A program made the translations under genes and the position numbers. A DNA stretch of 64,000 nt from Melghirimyces thermohalophilus (GTDB lineage Bacteria > Bacillota > Bacilli > Thermoactinomycetales > DSM-45169). Below are positions 1 through 8,528 of this stretch, piece after piece; position 1 is the stretch's first letter, and every line of letters starts with the position of its first letter. The stretch is from NCBI RefSeq assembly GCF_900102685.1, contig NZ_FMZA01000012.1:1-64000 (forward strand), in the 5' to 3' direction. The notes beneath the pieces were generated by a model. That model was given only the letters and a program-made list of their open reading frames with translations. It ran no database searches and had not been told where the DNA came from.

Positions 1-2
1 GG

Positions 3-227
3 CGTTTTTCCCTTCCGCATCGGGGATCGCGCAACTGGAAAAAGCTTTACGATGAACGGACGAGCGTGGAACGATGTAACGGTCGATTAAAAGAAAACCT
101 CACGACGAACGATCTTCATGTTTGCGGGATTTCGAAGGGAACCACCCACGTGTACCTGAATGCCATCGTTTTATTAGCGACCGCGCTGGCTGTTAAGAAA
201 ACCCAGGCTTCCAAAGAAGTAGCTTAA
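3..227 (+). mobile_element. C-terminal end of an IS transposase (DDE, IS4/IS1182-like)
   Basis: An open frame enters from the left edge and stops at 225-227, giving 74 residues. It contains a GSRNWKKLYDERTSVER segment followed by NGRLKE, the C-terminal pattern of DDE transposases whose last catalytic Glu lies in a TxVER-N-RLKE motif. The rest of the gene lies outside the window, so completeness and activity cannot be judged. No clear terminal inverted repeat was identified after the stop; a short hairpin lies at 312-332. The exact IS family is an inference from the motif only. Confidence 0.75.
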
Positions 228-513
228 AAAGAGAATCTCCAAAATTCTGCCCGTATGCCCATATCACTTTAGTAGTTTGCGAAAGTGAAAGACTGGTTTC
301 CCTGAGTGTTATTCTGGTTTATTGAACCAGAAAGCCATTTTGCAAAAGGCTCACATAGTAAAAAGATTGGGATTTTATTCGGAATTTTGTTACCGTAGAA
401 CATAAAGACCAAAGGTAGAGGTGAGACCATGCACACTATCACAACCATTGTGAATCACTTTTCTCTCGTTCATCATCCCTTAAAGGAGCCGATGGAGAAA
501 GGAGGCGCCGCCC
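228..513. other. Intergenic region with one small hairpin
   Basis: No gene is seen between the transposase stop and the aminotransferase. A perfect 8-bp inverted repeat (TTCTGGTT / AACCAGAA, 5-nt loop) lies at 312-332 without a T tract, so it is not an obvious terminator; it could be an element end. No T-box motif was found upstream of the aminotransferase. Confidence 0.4.
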
Positions 514-1623
514 ATGCCTGAAAAACCTCCCTTTTCCAAGGTGGTAGCTGGTCTGCCCCCCACCGTTCCCTTCGTGCCTCCAGAAGAATTGGAGCGAAAA
601 ACAGGCACCCGCCTCCAGCTCCGTCTCGGGGCCAATGAAAGCACCTTCGGCATGTCCCCCCATGCCCGTGAAGCGATGGCCCAGGCAGCAGCCGAAAGCA
701 ACTTCTACGGGGACGCTCACTGTTATCCGCTCCGCCAAGAGCTGGCCCGCTTATACGGCGTCGACGGCGATCATTTGGTTTTCGCCAGCGGGATTGACGA
801 GCTGCTCGGCTTGATCGCCCGCGCCTTTTTAAACCCGGGAGACGGCGTCACTACCTCTCTCGGCGGCTATCCCACCTTTAACTACCATGTGGAAGGCTTC
901 GGTGGCATCATACACGAGGTCCCTTATCAAAAGGGAAAAAACGATTTGGAGGGCCTATCTGAAACCGCGGTCAAAACCGGATCCCGGATCGTCTATTTAG
1001 CCAACCCCGACAATCCAACCGGCACGTGGTATTCCGCGGAGGAGCTGGCGGACTTCCGAGCCAGCCTCCCTGCCGACTGCCTGCTGGTTCTAGACGAGGC
1101 TTATATCGAATTCGCCCCGAAGTCGGCCGACCTCCCCATCGATCCTTCCGATCGCGGAATTATCCGGACCCGCACCTTTTCCAAAGTGTACGGAATGGCG
1201 GGAGCCCGGATCGGTTATGCCTTGACCCATCCGGAGATCGCCCGCGCCTTCGATAAAATCCGCAACCACTTCGGCGTGAACCATATCGCTCAGGCAGGGG
1301 CGCTTGCCGCTTTGCAGGACTCCGACTTTGTGCAAAAGGTAGTCGCCAGTGTGGAACAGGGGCGGCGGGAGTATGAAGAACTGGCCCAATCCTTAGGCTT
1401 TACCGCTTACCCCTCCGCAACCAATTTCGTCGCCATCGACGTGGGTTCAGAAGAACGTGCCGTCTCCCTGCGAGAAGCGCTGTGGGAACGGGGTGTCTTT
1501 GTCCGAACACCGGGAGCCCCCCCGCTGAACCGCTGCCTCCGCGTCACCGTGGGCACCCCGGAAGAACGCACCCAATTTGCAGCGATCCTGAGGGAAACCG
1601 TCCAGGCTCTTTCCAAAAGTTAA
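514..1623 (+). CDS. hisC: HisC-like PLP aminotransferase (histidinol-phosphate / aromatic)
   Basis: A 369-residue fold-type I aminotransferase of class I/II. The substrate-binding and PLP motifs are in order: LGANES near residue 38, NPDNPTG at 164-170, DEAYIEF at 194-200 and SKVYGMAGARIGY with the PLP lysine at K224. Family members transfer the amino group of glutamate to imidazole-acetol phosphate or, in several Bacillota, to aromatic 2-oxoacids. The ATG at 514 follows a GAAAGGAGG ribosome binding site. No other his genes are in the window, so it may be a stand-alone paralogue acting on aromatic amino acids rather than the biosynthetic HisC. A branched hairpin terminator follows. Confidence 0.85.
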   Translation: MPEKPPFSKVVAGLPPTVPFVPPEELERKTGTRLQLRLGANESTFGMSPHAREAMAQAAAESNFYGDAHCYPLRQELARLYGVDGDHLVFASGIDELLGLIARAFLNPGDGVTTSLGGYPTFNYHVEGFGGIIHEVPYQKGKNDLEGLSETAVKTGSRIVYLANPDNPTGTWYSAEELADFRASLPADCLLVLDEAYIEFAPKSADLPIDPSDRGIIRTRTFSKVYGMAGARIGYALTHPEIARAFDKIRNHFGVNHIAQAGALAALQDSDFVQKVVASVEQGRREYEELAQSLGFTAYPSATNFVAIDVGSEERAVSLREALWERGVFVRTPGAPPLNRCLRVTVGTPEERTQFAAILRETVQALSKS

Positions 1624-1647
1624 ATTCCCTTTCATCTTGAAACAAGA

Positions 1648-1704
1648 CCGATGGAACCACCATTTCTTTCAAGGGGAGAAAGATTATCCATCGGCTTCTT
1701 TTTT
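1648..1704 (+). terminator. Terminator after the aminotransferase
   Basis: CCGATGGA at 1648-1655 pairs with TCCATCGG at 1687-1694; an inner TCTTTC/GAAAGA stem folds in the loop. A CTTCTTTTTTT tract follows. Confidence 0.7.
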
Positions 1705-1791
1705 TCCTGTTTGCTGCGATCTTGCTGTAGAATAAAACATGAAGGAGCTGAATCCTTAACCCAAGAATGAAGCCTAAAGGAGGACAACTGG

Positions 1792-2085
1792 ATGGATTTC
1801 AGCCAAACCGACCGCGAAACAATCATTCTCGGGCTGCAAAGCCGTGAGGAGCGAATCGTCTACATGATGGAGCAATTGTTGGATCAAATTATCAATGAAA
1901 ACAAAACCTCCCGGGTCGAAAAACACATCAATAAAATTTATGATGGATGGAGGATGTTACAGGAAACCCGACAGCTGAGGGAACGCATCCAGCGCACCTT
2001 ATCCGATGGGAAGCCCCCCAAAGAGAGCAAAACCAACAACGTCCACTCCCTCAAGAATGACGACTCCGTCTCCTATTCCCGCTGA
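1792..2085 (+). CDS. Small hypothetical protein, 97 aa
   Basis: I do not recognise this protein. It begins with ATG after an AAAGGAGG site, is highly charged and is predicted mainly helical (residues about 10-70). It ends in a Ser/Asn-rich tail. No signal peptide, membrane segment or metal motif is visible. It is a single-gene unit between two strong terminators, at 1648-1704 and 2119-2160, so it is probably transcribed alone. The good ribosome binding site and flanking terminators support it as a real gene; the function is unknown. Confidence 0.6.
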   Translation: MDFSQTDRETIILGLQSREERIVYMMEQLLDQIINENKTSRVEKHINKIYDGWRMLQETRQLRERIQRTLSDGKPPKESKTNNVHSLKNDDSVSYSR

Positions 2086-2118
2086 AAAAGAGCCGCCCAC
2101 AGAGTAAAAGGAAAGAAA

Positions 2119-2160
2119 GCCCCCTTTCCACCAACCGGAAAGGGGGCTATTTCTGATTTT
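2119..2160. terminator. Bidirectional terminator
   Basis: An 11-bp perfect stem (GCCCCCTTTCC at 2119-2129, GGAAAGGGGGC at 2137-2147) has T-rich flanks on both strands. It serves the 97-aa gene (+) and the BI-1 gene (-). Confidence 0.85.
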
Positions 2161-2271
2161 TATTTGCTGTAACTACCGGCAAACCGGACTAAAAAACCAC
2201 CTCAGCCTCAGTGGGAAACCGGCTTGAAGTGGCTTGATTCTCATTGGGTGATTGGATAGTGGTTTTTCCCT

Positions 2272-2946
2272 TTAATCTCGGTTGCCTAAAATGCGCAGCA
2301 ACAGGATAAACAGGTTGATAAAATCGAGGTAGAGGGTGAGCGCACCGAGAATGGCGGTTTTGGTATGGGTGTCCTCGTCCATCTGCTCGTCGCGGATCGC
2401 TTTGATCTTCTGAATGTCGAAGGCGGTCAATCCGCAGAAAACGATGACCAGCAGGTAAGTGATCACCCAATACAGGGTGGAGCTTCCCAGGAACCAGTTG
2501 ACGATGCTGGCTAGAATCAACCCGATCAGGGCCATGATCAAGATGTTGCCCATTCGGGAGAGATCCCGTTTGGTCACGGCACCGTACAGCGCGAAAGCAC
2601 CAAACATGCCTGCGGTGACAAAAAAGACAGTGGCCAGGGACTCAGCGGTGTAGAGATAGACCAGGGGAGTCAGCGTCACCCCATTTAGCGTCGCATACAG
2701 GAAGAAGACGAAGGTGGCCGTTCCTACCGCCATCCGGTGCACCCGGGCGGCCAAGAAAAAGACCAGGACCAGTTCGGCGATAAAGAGCCCGTACAACACC
2801 CCGACATTTTCATAGAAATAATGCACCATCTGGTCGTTTCCGATAAGCAGCGCAGAAATGATCGCAGTCAATGACAGCGCGGCAAACATCCAAGAAAAGA
2901 CCCGGGTCATCAACCCGGCGTGGGACCGACTGACACTGGTTTCCAA
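2272..2946 (-). CDS. Bax inhibitor-1 / YccA-YetJ family membrane protein
   Basis: A 224-residue integral membrane protein with about seven hydrophobic segments. It carries the family's C-terminal signature, ALTLYLDFINLFILLLRILG, whose conserved Asp lies in the last segments. Bacterial members such as B. subtilis YetJ act as pH-sensitive calcium leak channels in the cytoplasmic membrane. The start is TTG at 2946-2944, preceded by GGGAGGGAAG on the minus strand. It stands alone between the terminator at 2119-2160 and an unrelated minus-strand gene. Assignment to the family is firm; ion specificity is inferred from homologues. Confidence 0.88.
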   Translation of the reverse strand: METSVSRSHAGLMTRVFSWMFAALSLTAIISALLIGNDQMVHYFYENVGVLYGLFIAELVLVFFLAARVHRMAVGTATFVFFLYATLNGVTLTPLVYLYTAESLATVFFVTAGMFGAFALYGAVTKRDLSRMGNILIMALIGLILASIVNWFLGSSTLYWVITYLLVIVFCGLTAFDIQKIKAIRDEQMDEDTHTKTAILGALTLYLDFINLFILLLRILGNRD

Positions 2947-3027
2947 AACACTTCCCTCCCTAAAGTGGTACAGCTTTCCTCCATCCGTCTATCAGTATAT
3001 AAATAGACGGCTATCCCCACAACCGGA

Positions 3028-3462
3028 TCAGTCACCTGGGTCGATTCGGGCCAGTACCTCCTGCAATTGGGTCAATAAATCGTCGATCATCTGGGAACGT
3101 TTATCCCACGGAAAATCAGGAACAAGGGTAGAGAGCTCCTCCATTTTCCGTTTATCGTACTCCAGGAACCGGATCATCATATCACAACGGTGAACCAGTT
3201 CATCCCAGTCCTCTGTACTGATTCGCACTTCCGTCGCCCTCTCCGAAGTCGTCATGGCCATCCGCTCCTTTTCCTCCCCCGTCGAGTCCAACGGGGTAAT
3301 ATTGATCCGGTAGGCCTCTCCGCTTTTCAAGGCCACTTCCAAGCCCGAGGAAACCACTTCCACTCGCTGGATCAAACGCTCCTCTTCCGGCATCTCCTCC
3401 AATTGTTTGACGATCAGTTCAAAGACCATATAGGTGACATCGCTCACATTGACGTTCCCCAT
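3028..3462 (-). CDS. Hypothetical cytoplasmic protein, 144 aa
   Basis: Not recognised. The chosen start is ATG at 3462-3460 (protein MGNVNVSDV...), with GGGGGAAAAGAAAGC upstream as a modest ribosome binding site. A longer GTG-started version from 3513 is possible but lacks a good site. The protein is acidic and mixed alpha/beta in appearance, with a C-terminal stretch rich in Leu, Asp and Arg that ends in ARIDPGD. No transmembrane segment, signal peptide or nucleotide-binding motif is visible. It is divergent from the MoaD-MoaE gene at 3588, so the two may share a promoter region. Confidence 0.55.
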   Translation of the reverse strand: MGNVNVSDVTYMVFELIVKQLEEMPEEERLIQRVEVVSSGLEVALKSGEAYRINITPLDSTGEEKERMAMTTSERATEVRISTEDWDELVHRCDMMIRFLEYDKRKMEELSTLVPDFPWDKRSQMIDDLLTQLQEVLARIDPGD

Positions 3463-3587
3463 GCTTTCTTTTCCCCCTGTCCCTTCGCACGATTGGAATC
3501 CGCCGTCAAACACTGGCAGCTTTCTGCTGATTCGGTTACCCTATAAACAAATCCGATCTCTTCGGTTCATCGAAAGGAGGTTATTTC

Positions 3588-4295
3588 GTGCAAGTACATA
3601 TTCTGTTATTTGCCGGGGTGGCCGATGCTGTCGGGAAATCCACCGTCCAGCTCGAACTGAGGGAAGGGGCCACCGTGGACCAATTGACTCACCAGCTGGA
3701 ACAGGAATACCCCGATGCTGCCCCCTTGATCCGACAGTGTATGGTGGCTATCAACCAGGAATATGCCCTGCCGCAGTCGGCCATCCAGCCTGGAGACGAG
3801 ATCGCCTTGATTCCGCCGGTAAGCGGTGGCGAAGAAACAAGCGACCCGCCTGTCTGTTTTGTCACGGAAGAACCTCTGTCGGCTGACCAACTGATTCGCA
3901 CAGTAAAAAATCCCTACGCCGGGGCGGTCCTCACCTTCGCCGGCACCGTCCGGGAATATACCGAAGGACAGCGGACGGTCTCCCTGGAATACGAAGCCTA
4001 CGCTCCGATGGCGATTAAAAAAATGGAGGAGATCGTAAGAGAAATCCAAAACCGATGGCCCCAGGTTCAGGTGGCGATGGCGCATCGAACCGGGCATCTC
4101 GCCATCGGTGAGATCAGCGTATTGATCGCCGTCGCTTCACCACACCGCGCCGAATCCTTCGAAGCCGGCCGTTACGGGATCGAACGGTTGAAACAGATCG
4201 TCCCGATTTGGAAGAAAGAGATTTGGGAGGATGGATCCATGTGGAAAGGACCCCAGACGGGACCCTGGGATCCTCGTTCCTCCCAGAACGCTTGA
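3588..4295 (+). CDS. moaDE: MoaD-MoaE fusion: molybdopterin synthase small and large subunits in one chain
   Basis: The 235-residue protein joins a ubiquitin-like MoaD domain (residues 1-81, ending PPVSGG) to a MoaE domain (about 95-220). MoaE motifs are LEYEAYAPMA, AHRTGHLAIGE, ASPHRAE and PIWKKE, the last holding the conserved active-site lysines. MoaD supplies sulfur as a C-terminal Gly-Gly thiocarboxylate; here that Gly-Gly (80-81) is internal and followed by Glu-Glu, so proteolytic release or an alternative mechanism would be needed. The GTG start at 3588 follows AAAGGAGG. MoeB, which activates the MoaD Gly-Gly, is encoded immediately downstream, supporting a joint role in molybdenum cofactor synthesis. 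FdhD at 20483 is another Mo-enzyme gene in the window. Confidence 0.9.
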   Translation: MQVHILLFAGVADAVGKSTVQLELREGATVDQLTHQLEQEYPDAAPLIRQCMVAINQEYALPQSAIQPGDEIALIPPVSGGEETSDPPVCFVTEEPLSADQLIRTVKNPYAGAVLTFAGTVREYTEGQRTVSLEYEAYAPMAIKKMEEIVREIQNRWPQVQVAMAHRTGHLAIGEISVLIAVASPHRAESFEAGRYGIERLKQIVPIWKKEIWEDGSMWKGPQTGPWDPRSSQNA

Positions 4296-4420
4296 TCCCT
4301 TGAATTCCGTACGGTTTCTCGTTCATTTTAACACAGTCCACCGGTTTTCAGGGACGGAACCGGACTATCGGGACCGATCTTACACCAACGCCCTTATCGA
4401 TTTTTGAGGAGGCGAGACCT

Positions 4421-5452
4421 GTGAACGCGAACTCCACCCGTTATTCGAGACAAATGCTCTTCCCCCCGATCGGTGAGGAAGGACAACATCGCCTGTTTCA
4501 TTCCCGTGTCGCGGTCGTCGGGCTAGGCGCTCTGGGCACCGCCCTTTCCCACCACATGGTGCGGGCCGGCGTCGGCTATGTCCGGCTGATCGATCGGGAT
4601 TTTGTCGAGCCGAGCAACCTGCAACGACAAATGCTCTTTGACGAAGCGGACGCCGAAGAAGGGATCCCCAAAGCGATTGCCGCCGAGCAGAAACTGACCG
4701 CGATCAATTCCCAAACAGAATTAGAGTCCCACGTCGCGGACTTGACCGCCAACAACGCGGAATCATTGCTGACCGGCGTCGATGTGATCTTAGACGGGAC
4801 AGATAACTTCGCCGTCCGATACCTTATCAACGATGTAAGCGTCAAGCACGGCCTTCCCTGGATTTACGGCGGTGTAGTCAGCTCTCGGGGGATGACGTTT
4901 ACCATTCGCCCCGGAATAACCCCTTGTCTCCGTTGCCTTTTTCCCGACAGCCCTGCTCCGGGGACGGCGGAAACCTGCGACACCGCCGGGGTGATCGGCC
5001 CGGCCGTCCAAGTGGTGGCCGCCTTCCAGGCGACGGAAGCCCTTAAATTGCTGGTGGGAGATATGGAGGCGCTCAACCCCCACCTGCGTCATTTCGAGTT
5101 GTGGCACAATCACGATGCCGCTCTCCAAGGCCAAAAACGGGATGATTGCCCCGCCTGCGGCCAACACCGCTATCAGTTTTTGGAAGCTCCCGATCGATCA
5201 GACAGCGCTGTCTCCCTGTGTGGGCGCGATACGGTACAGATCTCCCCAGCAAAGCCCCATCCCCTCGACCTGGAACAATTAGAAGCAACCCTCTCTCCGC
5301 TGGGAAAAGTGGAACGAAACCGCTTTTTGCTCCGGGCTCAGGTCGATGGGGACCACCGCCTCGTCCTTTTTCCCGACGGGCGCATCCTGGTTCAAGGAAC
5401 CGATGACCCTGCCCTGGCCCGCTCCCTCGTGGCCCGGTATATCGGAGCTTGA
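4421..5452 (+). CDS. moeB: MoeB/ThiF-family adenylyltransferase
   Basis: This 343-residue E1-like enzyme should adenylate the C-terminal glycine of MoaD with ATP as a prelude to sulfuration. It shows the glycine-rich nucleotide motif VVGLGALGT (residues about 32-40), the Asp of LIDRDFVEPSNLQRQ, DGTDNFAVRYLIND, and paired zinc-binding motifs CLRC and CPAC. The C-terminal region of about 90 residues has no rhodanese signature; it may be a small accessory domain. The GTG start at 4421 follows GGAGGCGAG. It is 125 bp downstream of the moaDE fusion and is followed by a strong terminator. Confidence 0.87.
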   Translation: MNANSTRYSRQMLFPPIGEEGQHRLFHSRVAVVGLGALGTALSHHMVRAGVGYVRLIDRDFVEPSNLQRQMLFDEADAEEGIPKAIAAEQKLTAINSQTELESHVADLTANNAESLLTGVDVILDGTDNFAVRYLINDVSVKHGLPWIYGGVVSSRGMTFTIRPGITPCLRCLFPDSPAPGTAETCDTAGVIGPAVQVVAAFQATEALKLLVGDMEALNPHLRHFELWHNHDAALQGQKRDDCPACGQHRYQFLEAPDRSDSAVSLCGRDTVQISPAKPHPLDLEQLEATLSPLGKVERNRFLLRAQVDGDHRLVLFPDGRILVQGTDDPALARSLVARYIGA

Positions 5453-5460
5453 CGAAAAAT

Positions 5461-5495
5461 AACCCTCCAGTAGCCAAGGCAATTGGAGGGTTTTT
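5461..5495. terminator. Bidirectional terminator
   Basis: AACCCTCCA at 5461-5469 pairs with TGGAGGGTT at 5484-5492. T tracts occur on both strands, serving moeB (+) and the dehydrogenase gene (-). Confidence 0.8.
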
Positions 5496-5518
5496 CTGGT
5501 GACAAAGGCCGCGAAACA

Positions 5519-6430
5519 TCAGTCCTGCTCATCAGGGACGATATCTACATTGCCCAGGCGTTCCAGAGCGGTGATCAAGGCATGGGTGCCATCCTCGTCA
5601 CCGCCGTGGGCCTGCACAGAGCGGAGGAGCTGGCTGACCTGGGCGGTTCCCAACAGCGGCAGTTGGAGTCGTTCCGCCTCTTCCAGGACAATCCGCAAAT
5701 CCTTCTGTTGAAAGCGGACGGAGAAACCAGGGTCGAGGTCCCCCTTCACCACCCGGGGCGCCAGATTGGAAAGGGCCCAGGAACCAGCGGCTCCCTGTGT
5801 GGTCACCTGGATCATCGTCTCCAGATCGACACCGGCTTTTTTGGCGAAGGAGAGCGCCTCCACCATTCCCAACAGATTGAGGCCACACATGATCTGATTG
5901 CAGGCTTTTACAGTCTGACCTGCTCCTACCGGTCCGCAATGGATGATATTTTTCCCCATGGTCTCCAATAGAGGGGTCACTTCCTGCAGGGTCTTTGCAT
6001 CGCCACCCACCATAATCGACAGAGTTCCTTCCCGGGCGCCCACATCCCCGCCGCTGACGGGGGCATCCAACATGCGCACCCCTTTTTCCGCTGCACGGTC
6101 GGCCAGCTCCCGGGTGGTATCGGGAGAGATGGTACTCATATCGATCAGGATCATGCCTTCCATTGCCCCATCGAGCACGCCGCCAGGAGCTTCCACCACT
6201 TCCCGCACATCGGGGGTATCTCCGACGATGGTGATCACCACATCACTGACGGCAGCCACCTCTTTCGGTGAGCTGGCTGTCTGGGCTCCCCACTTCTTCG
6301 CCTCTTCCATCCGGGTGGCGGTTCGATTCCAGACCGTGACAGGGAAACCGGCCTGATATAAATTTCGAGCCATCGATCGACCCATGATCCCCAATCCGAT
6401 GAAACCGACGCGCATTTGACTGCTCTCCAT
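5519..6430 (-). CDS. Beta-hydroxyacid dehydrogenase (2-hydroxy-3-oxopropionate reductase / GarR family)
   Basis: A 303-residue NAD(P)-dependent 3-hydroxyacid dehydrogenase. The N-terminal Rossmann motif is GFIGLGIMGRSMARNL. The substrate-binding motif DAPVSGGDVGAREGTL and the catalytic-lysine segment GPVGAGQTVKACNQ follow in the usual order, and the length is typical for the family. Family members reduce tartronate semialdehyde or oxidise 3-hydroxyisobutyrate and related acids; the exact substrate cannot be told from sequence. The ATG at 6430 follows AAGGAGGAG. It is a single-gene unit, with no glyoxylate or valine catabolism genes adjoining. Confidence 0.87.
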   Translation of the reverse strand: MESSQMRVGFIGLGIMGRSMARNLYQAGFPVTVWNRTATRMEEAKKWGAQTASSPKEVAAVSDVVITIVGDTPDVREVVEAPGGVLDGAMEGMILIDMSTISPDTTRELADRAAEKGVRMLDAPVSGGDVGAREGTLSIMVGGDAKTLQEVTPLLETMGKNIIHCGPVGAGQTVKACNQIMCGLNLLGMVEALSFAKKAGVDLETMIQVTTQGAAGSWALSNLAPRVVKGDLDPGFSVRFQQKDLRIVLEEAERLQLPLLGTAQVSQLLRSVQAHGGDEDGTHALITALERLGNVDIVPDEQD

Positions 6431-6701
6431 GGTTCTCCTCCTTCGGTCATTCGGTTCTTTTTCTTTCGCTTATCTACATGGTGCGGAGAAGGTCGTATAC
6501 CCCACACGCCGTTCCCTCTAGACATCAGTCTCCTTCCTTGCCATGGCATACGACATAGAAGGGCGATCGGCCCCGCCCCATCGTCCTACAAATTGAAGGA
6601 TGTTTTGCCTTTAACCGCCCTTGCACGCTGATTCTCCCTCGGGTCGATGGGTTTCATCTGCTTAAACGTGCTTCTGGGAGATACCGACTACGGGACCCGC
6701 A

Positions 6702-7268
6702 TTAGGCACCCAACTGTTCTCGAAAGCGTTCCTCCACACTGCGAGAAACCGTCTGCCACAGCTCTGGTTCCTCCAAGAGCCGCTCTTTAAATCCTCGGTA
6801 CAATTCCTTCTGCTTCGTTTTAAATTCGGGATCATCCTCAGGTGGCATCTCGCCCCGTATTTCATCGATCAGACGCTGAACTTCCGGGGAGCGAGGGCCC
6901 CAGACCGCCTGTTCTCGACCTTGGGAATCAATAAAGATAAAGATGGGGATGGAGCGGGATTTTCCATTGGTAAGATATTGGTCCATCAGCTCCAGGTTTT
7001 CATCTCGGATCAGATATCGCATGTCAATGTCCGCCACCTCGGCGACGCGCATCATAATCGGCACACACAACATCGCATCGCCACACCAGTCCGCTGTCAG
7101 AACCACCGCCCGCAGTTTTTTCTGCGCCAGGGATTCAAAATAAGCGCGGGCTTCCTCTGACAGGCGAAATTCTTCGTAAATTTTCTCCAGTCCTTCCCGG
7201 TTCACCTTCATCGATTCCCGATATTCCGAACCTTTCATGCCTTTTTCAAACCAACGATTTAAGTCCAT
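6702..7268 (-). CDS. Thioredoxin-fold protein (Thioredoxin_9-like)
   Basis: A 188-residue cytoplasmic protein. The start at ATG 7268-7266 is chosen because GGGGGGAAG lies just upstream; longer readings extend into the divergent promoter region. The central motif ADWCGDAMLCVP replaces the classical WCxxC with a single Cys plus a second Cys five residues later. This is seen in the thioredoxin-like family whose members have WCGD or WCxD. A cis-Pro-like segment (SIPIFIFID) follows at about residue 120. A disulfide or thiol role is plausible but the enzymatic reaction is unknown. It is divergent from the EamA transporter gene. Confidence 0.7.
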   Translation of the reverse strand: MDLNRWFEKGMKGSEYRESMKVNREGLEKIYEEFRLSEEARAYFESLAQKKLRAVVLTADWCGDAMLCVPIMMRVAEVADIDMRYLIRDENLELMDQYLTNGKSRSIPIFIFIDSQGREQAVWGPRSPEVQRLIDEIRGEMPPEDDPEFKTKQKELYRGFKERLLEEPELWQTVSRSVEERFREQLGA

Positions 7269-7443
7269 ACTTCCCCCCCTCACAACAGATCTCCTCTCCA
7301 TTGTAACGGATCGGGATTTTTTTCGGAAACCGAAATCATCCCATTGTCGACTGCCGAGAAAAGAAGTACAATCGATTCTATATGCATATTTTTCGATAAA
7401 CGAAGGATAAACCAAAGACCGATCCGGGGGAGGAGGGTGTTTC

Positions 7444-8376
7444 ATGTCAAAAAATGTGGTTTATGCAGTGATGACGGTCAATATGATCGTCTGGGGATTG
7501 AACACGGTTGCCCTGAAGGTGTTGGTGCAATACCTGTCTCCCCTGACGATGCAATCCCTCCGGATTTGTCTGGCGGGCCTCGCTTTGTTTGGCTTCGTAT
7601 GGTGGCGCAAAGAATGGCGTCGACCGGTATCTGGCGAATGGCGCTACCTTACAGGTGCCATTCTGTTCGGCGTCGTGGGTCATCACTCCTGCCTGGCCCT
7701 TGGCCTGGAACAAACCACCGCCACCAACGCCGCTCTGATTCTGGGCTTGCTGCCTTTGTCCACCAGCCTATTATCCGCTTTGATTCTGAAAGAGCGGATC
7801 AACGGAACCCGGGCGGCAGGGATTTTTCTCGGAATGCTGGGAGTGGTATTTGTTGTGGTGCGCGGTGGGAATTTAGGGAATCACCTGGTGGGGGACTTGT
7901 GGGTGCTGGGTGCGATGGCGACCCAGGCGCTCAGCTTTATTTTTATTAAAAAGGTGACGGATTCCCTGGACGCCAAACAGGTGACCTGCCTCATGTTCCT
8001 GCTGGGACCGGTGGGCATCTTCATCATCAGCCTGTTTCTCCAACCCCGGGGCCTGATGGAGTTGCCTTCCGTACCGGGATGGATCTGGTTGGTTTTCCTC
8101 GCCTCCTCCCTGATCGCCACCGCGTTGGGACATGTGGTGTACAATTCGTCGATCCACCGGCTGGGCCCAGGCCATACAGCGATTTTTACCAATATGACTC
8201 CTTTCTTTGCCCTGATCGGTTCCTTCTTCTTTCTCGGGGAGTCGATCTATGCCTCCCAGATCGCCGGGTTTCTCCTCATCTCCGCCGGAGTGTTTCTGGG
8301 ATCGGGCGCGGCAGACGAAAGCCGGCTCCTCCGACCCTGGCTTCGCCCAGCCCGACGGACGGATATGGAGGGTTAG
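7444..8376 (+). CDS. EamA/DMT-family transporter
   Basis: A 310-residue membrane protein with ten hydrophobic segments arranged as two EamA repeats of five. It has the typical first-helix segment WGLNTVALKV and a LKERI loop before the fifth helix. Drug/metabolite transporter family members export amino acids or other metabolites, or import nucleotide sugars; substrate cannot be read from the sequence. The ATG at 7444 follows GGGGGAGGAGGG. It has its own terminator at 8402-8437, so it is monocistronic. A second member of the family is encoded at 37397-38305. Confidence 0.85.
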   Translation: MSKNVVYAVMTVNMIVWGLNTVALKVLVQYLSPLTMQSLRICLAGLALFGFVWWRKEWRRPVSGEWRYLTGAILFGVVGHHSCLALGLEQTTATNAALILGLLPLSTSLLSALILKERINGTRAAGIFLGMLGVVFVVVRGGNLGNHLVGDLWVLGAMATQALSFIFIKKVTDSLDAKQVTCLMFLLGPVGIFIISLFLQPRGLMELPSVPGWIWLVFLASSLIATALGHVVYNSSIHRLGPGHTAIFTNMTPFFALIGSFFFLGESIYASQIAGFLLISAGVFLGSGAADESRLLRPWLRPARRTDMEG

Positions 8377-8401
8377 CGGCATAGGGATGAATGGTGATGA
8401 T

Positions 8402-8437
8402 AGACTCTCGCAGATCTTCTGCGCGGGTCTTTTTTTA
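8402..8437 (+). terminator. Terminator after the EamA gene
   Basis: An imperfect stem (AGACTCTCGCAGA / TCTGCGCGGGTCT) at 8402-8430 is followed by seven T residues. Confidence 0.8.
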
Positions 8438-8528
8438 TTCCATTTTCCAGTTGGTGAATGGAGTGCCCCGCTGTCATCGCGGACATAACTAAATATGAGA
8501 TTCTGATGTGCAGAAAGGATGGATACAT

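Noticed and set aside
228-513. T-box or amino-acid-responsive leader before the HisC-like gene
   Set aside because: No T-box sequence (AGGGTGG-ACCGCG) and no terminator hairpin are found; only an 8-bp inverted repeat.
7269-7445. Upstream extension of the thioredoxin-fold gene
   Set aside because: The extension crosses the divergent promoter region to the EamA start; the ATG at 7268 has a GGGGGG site.
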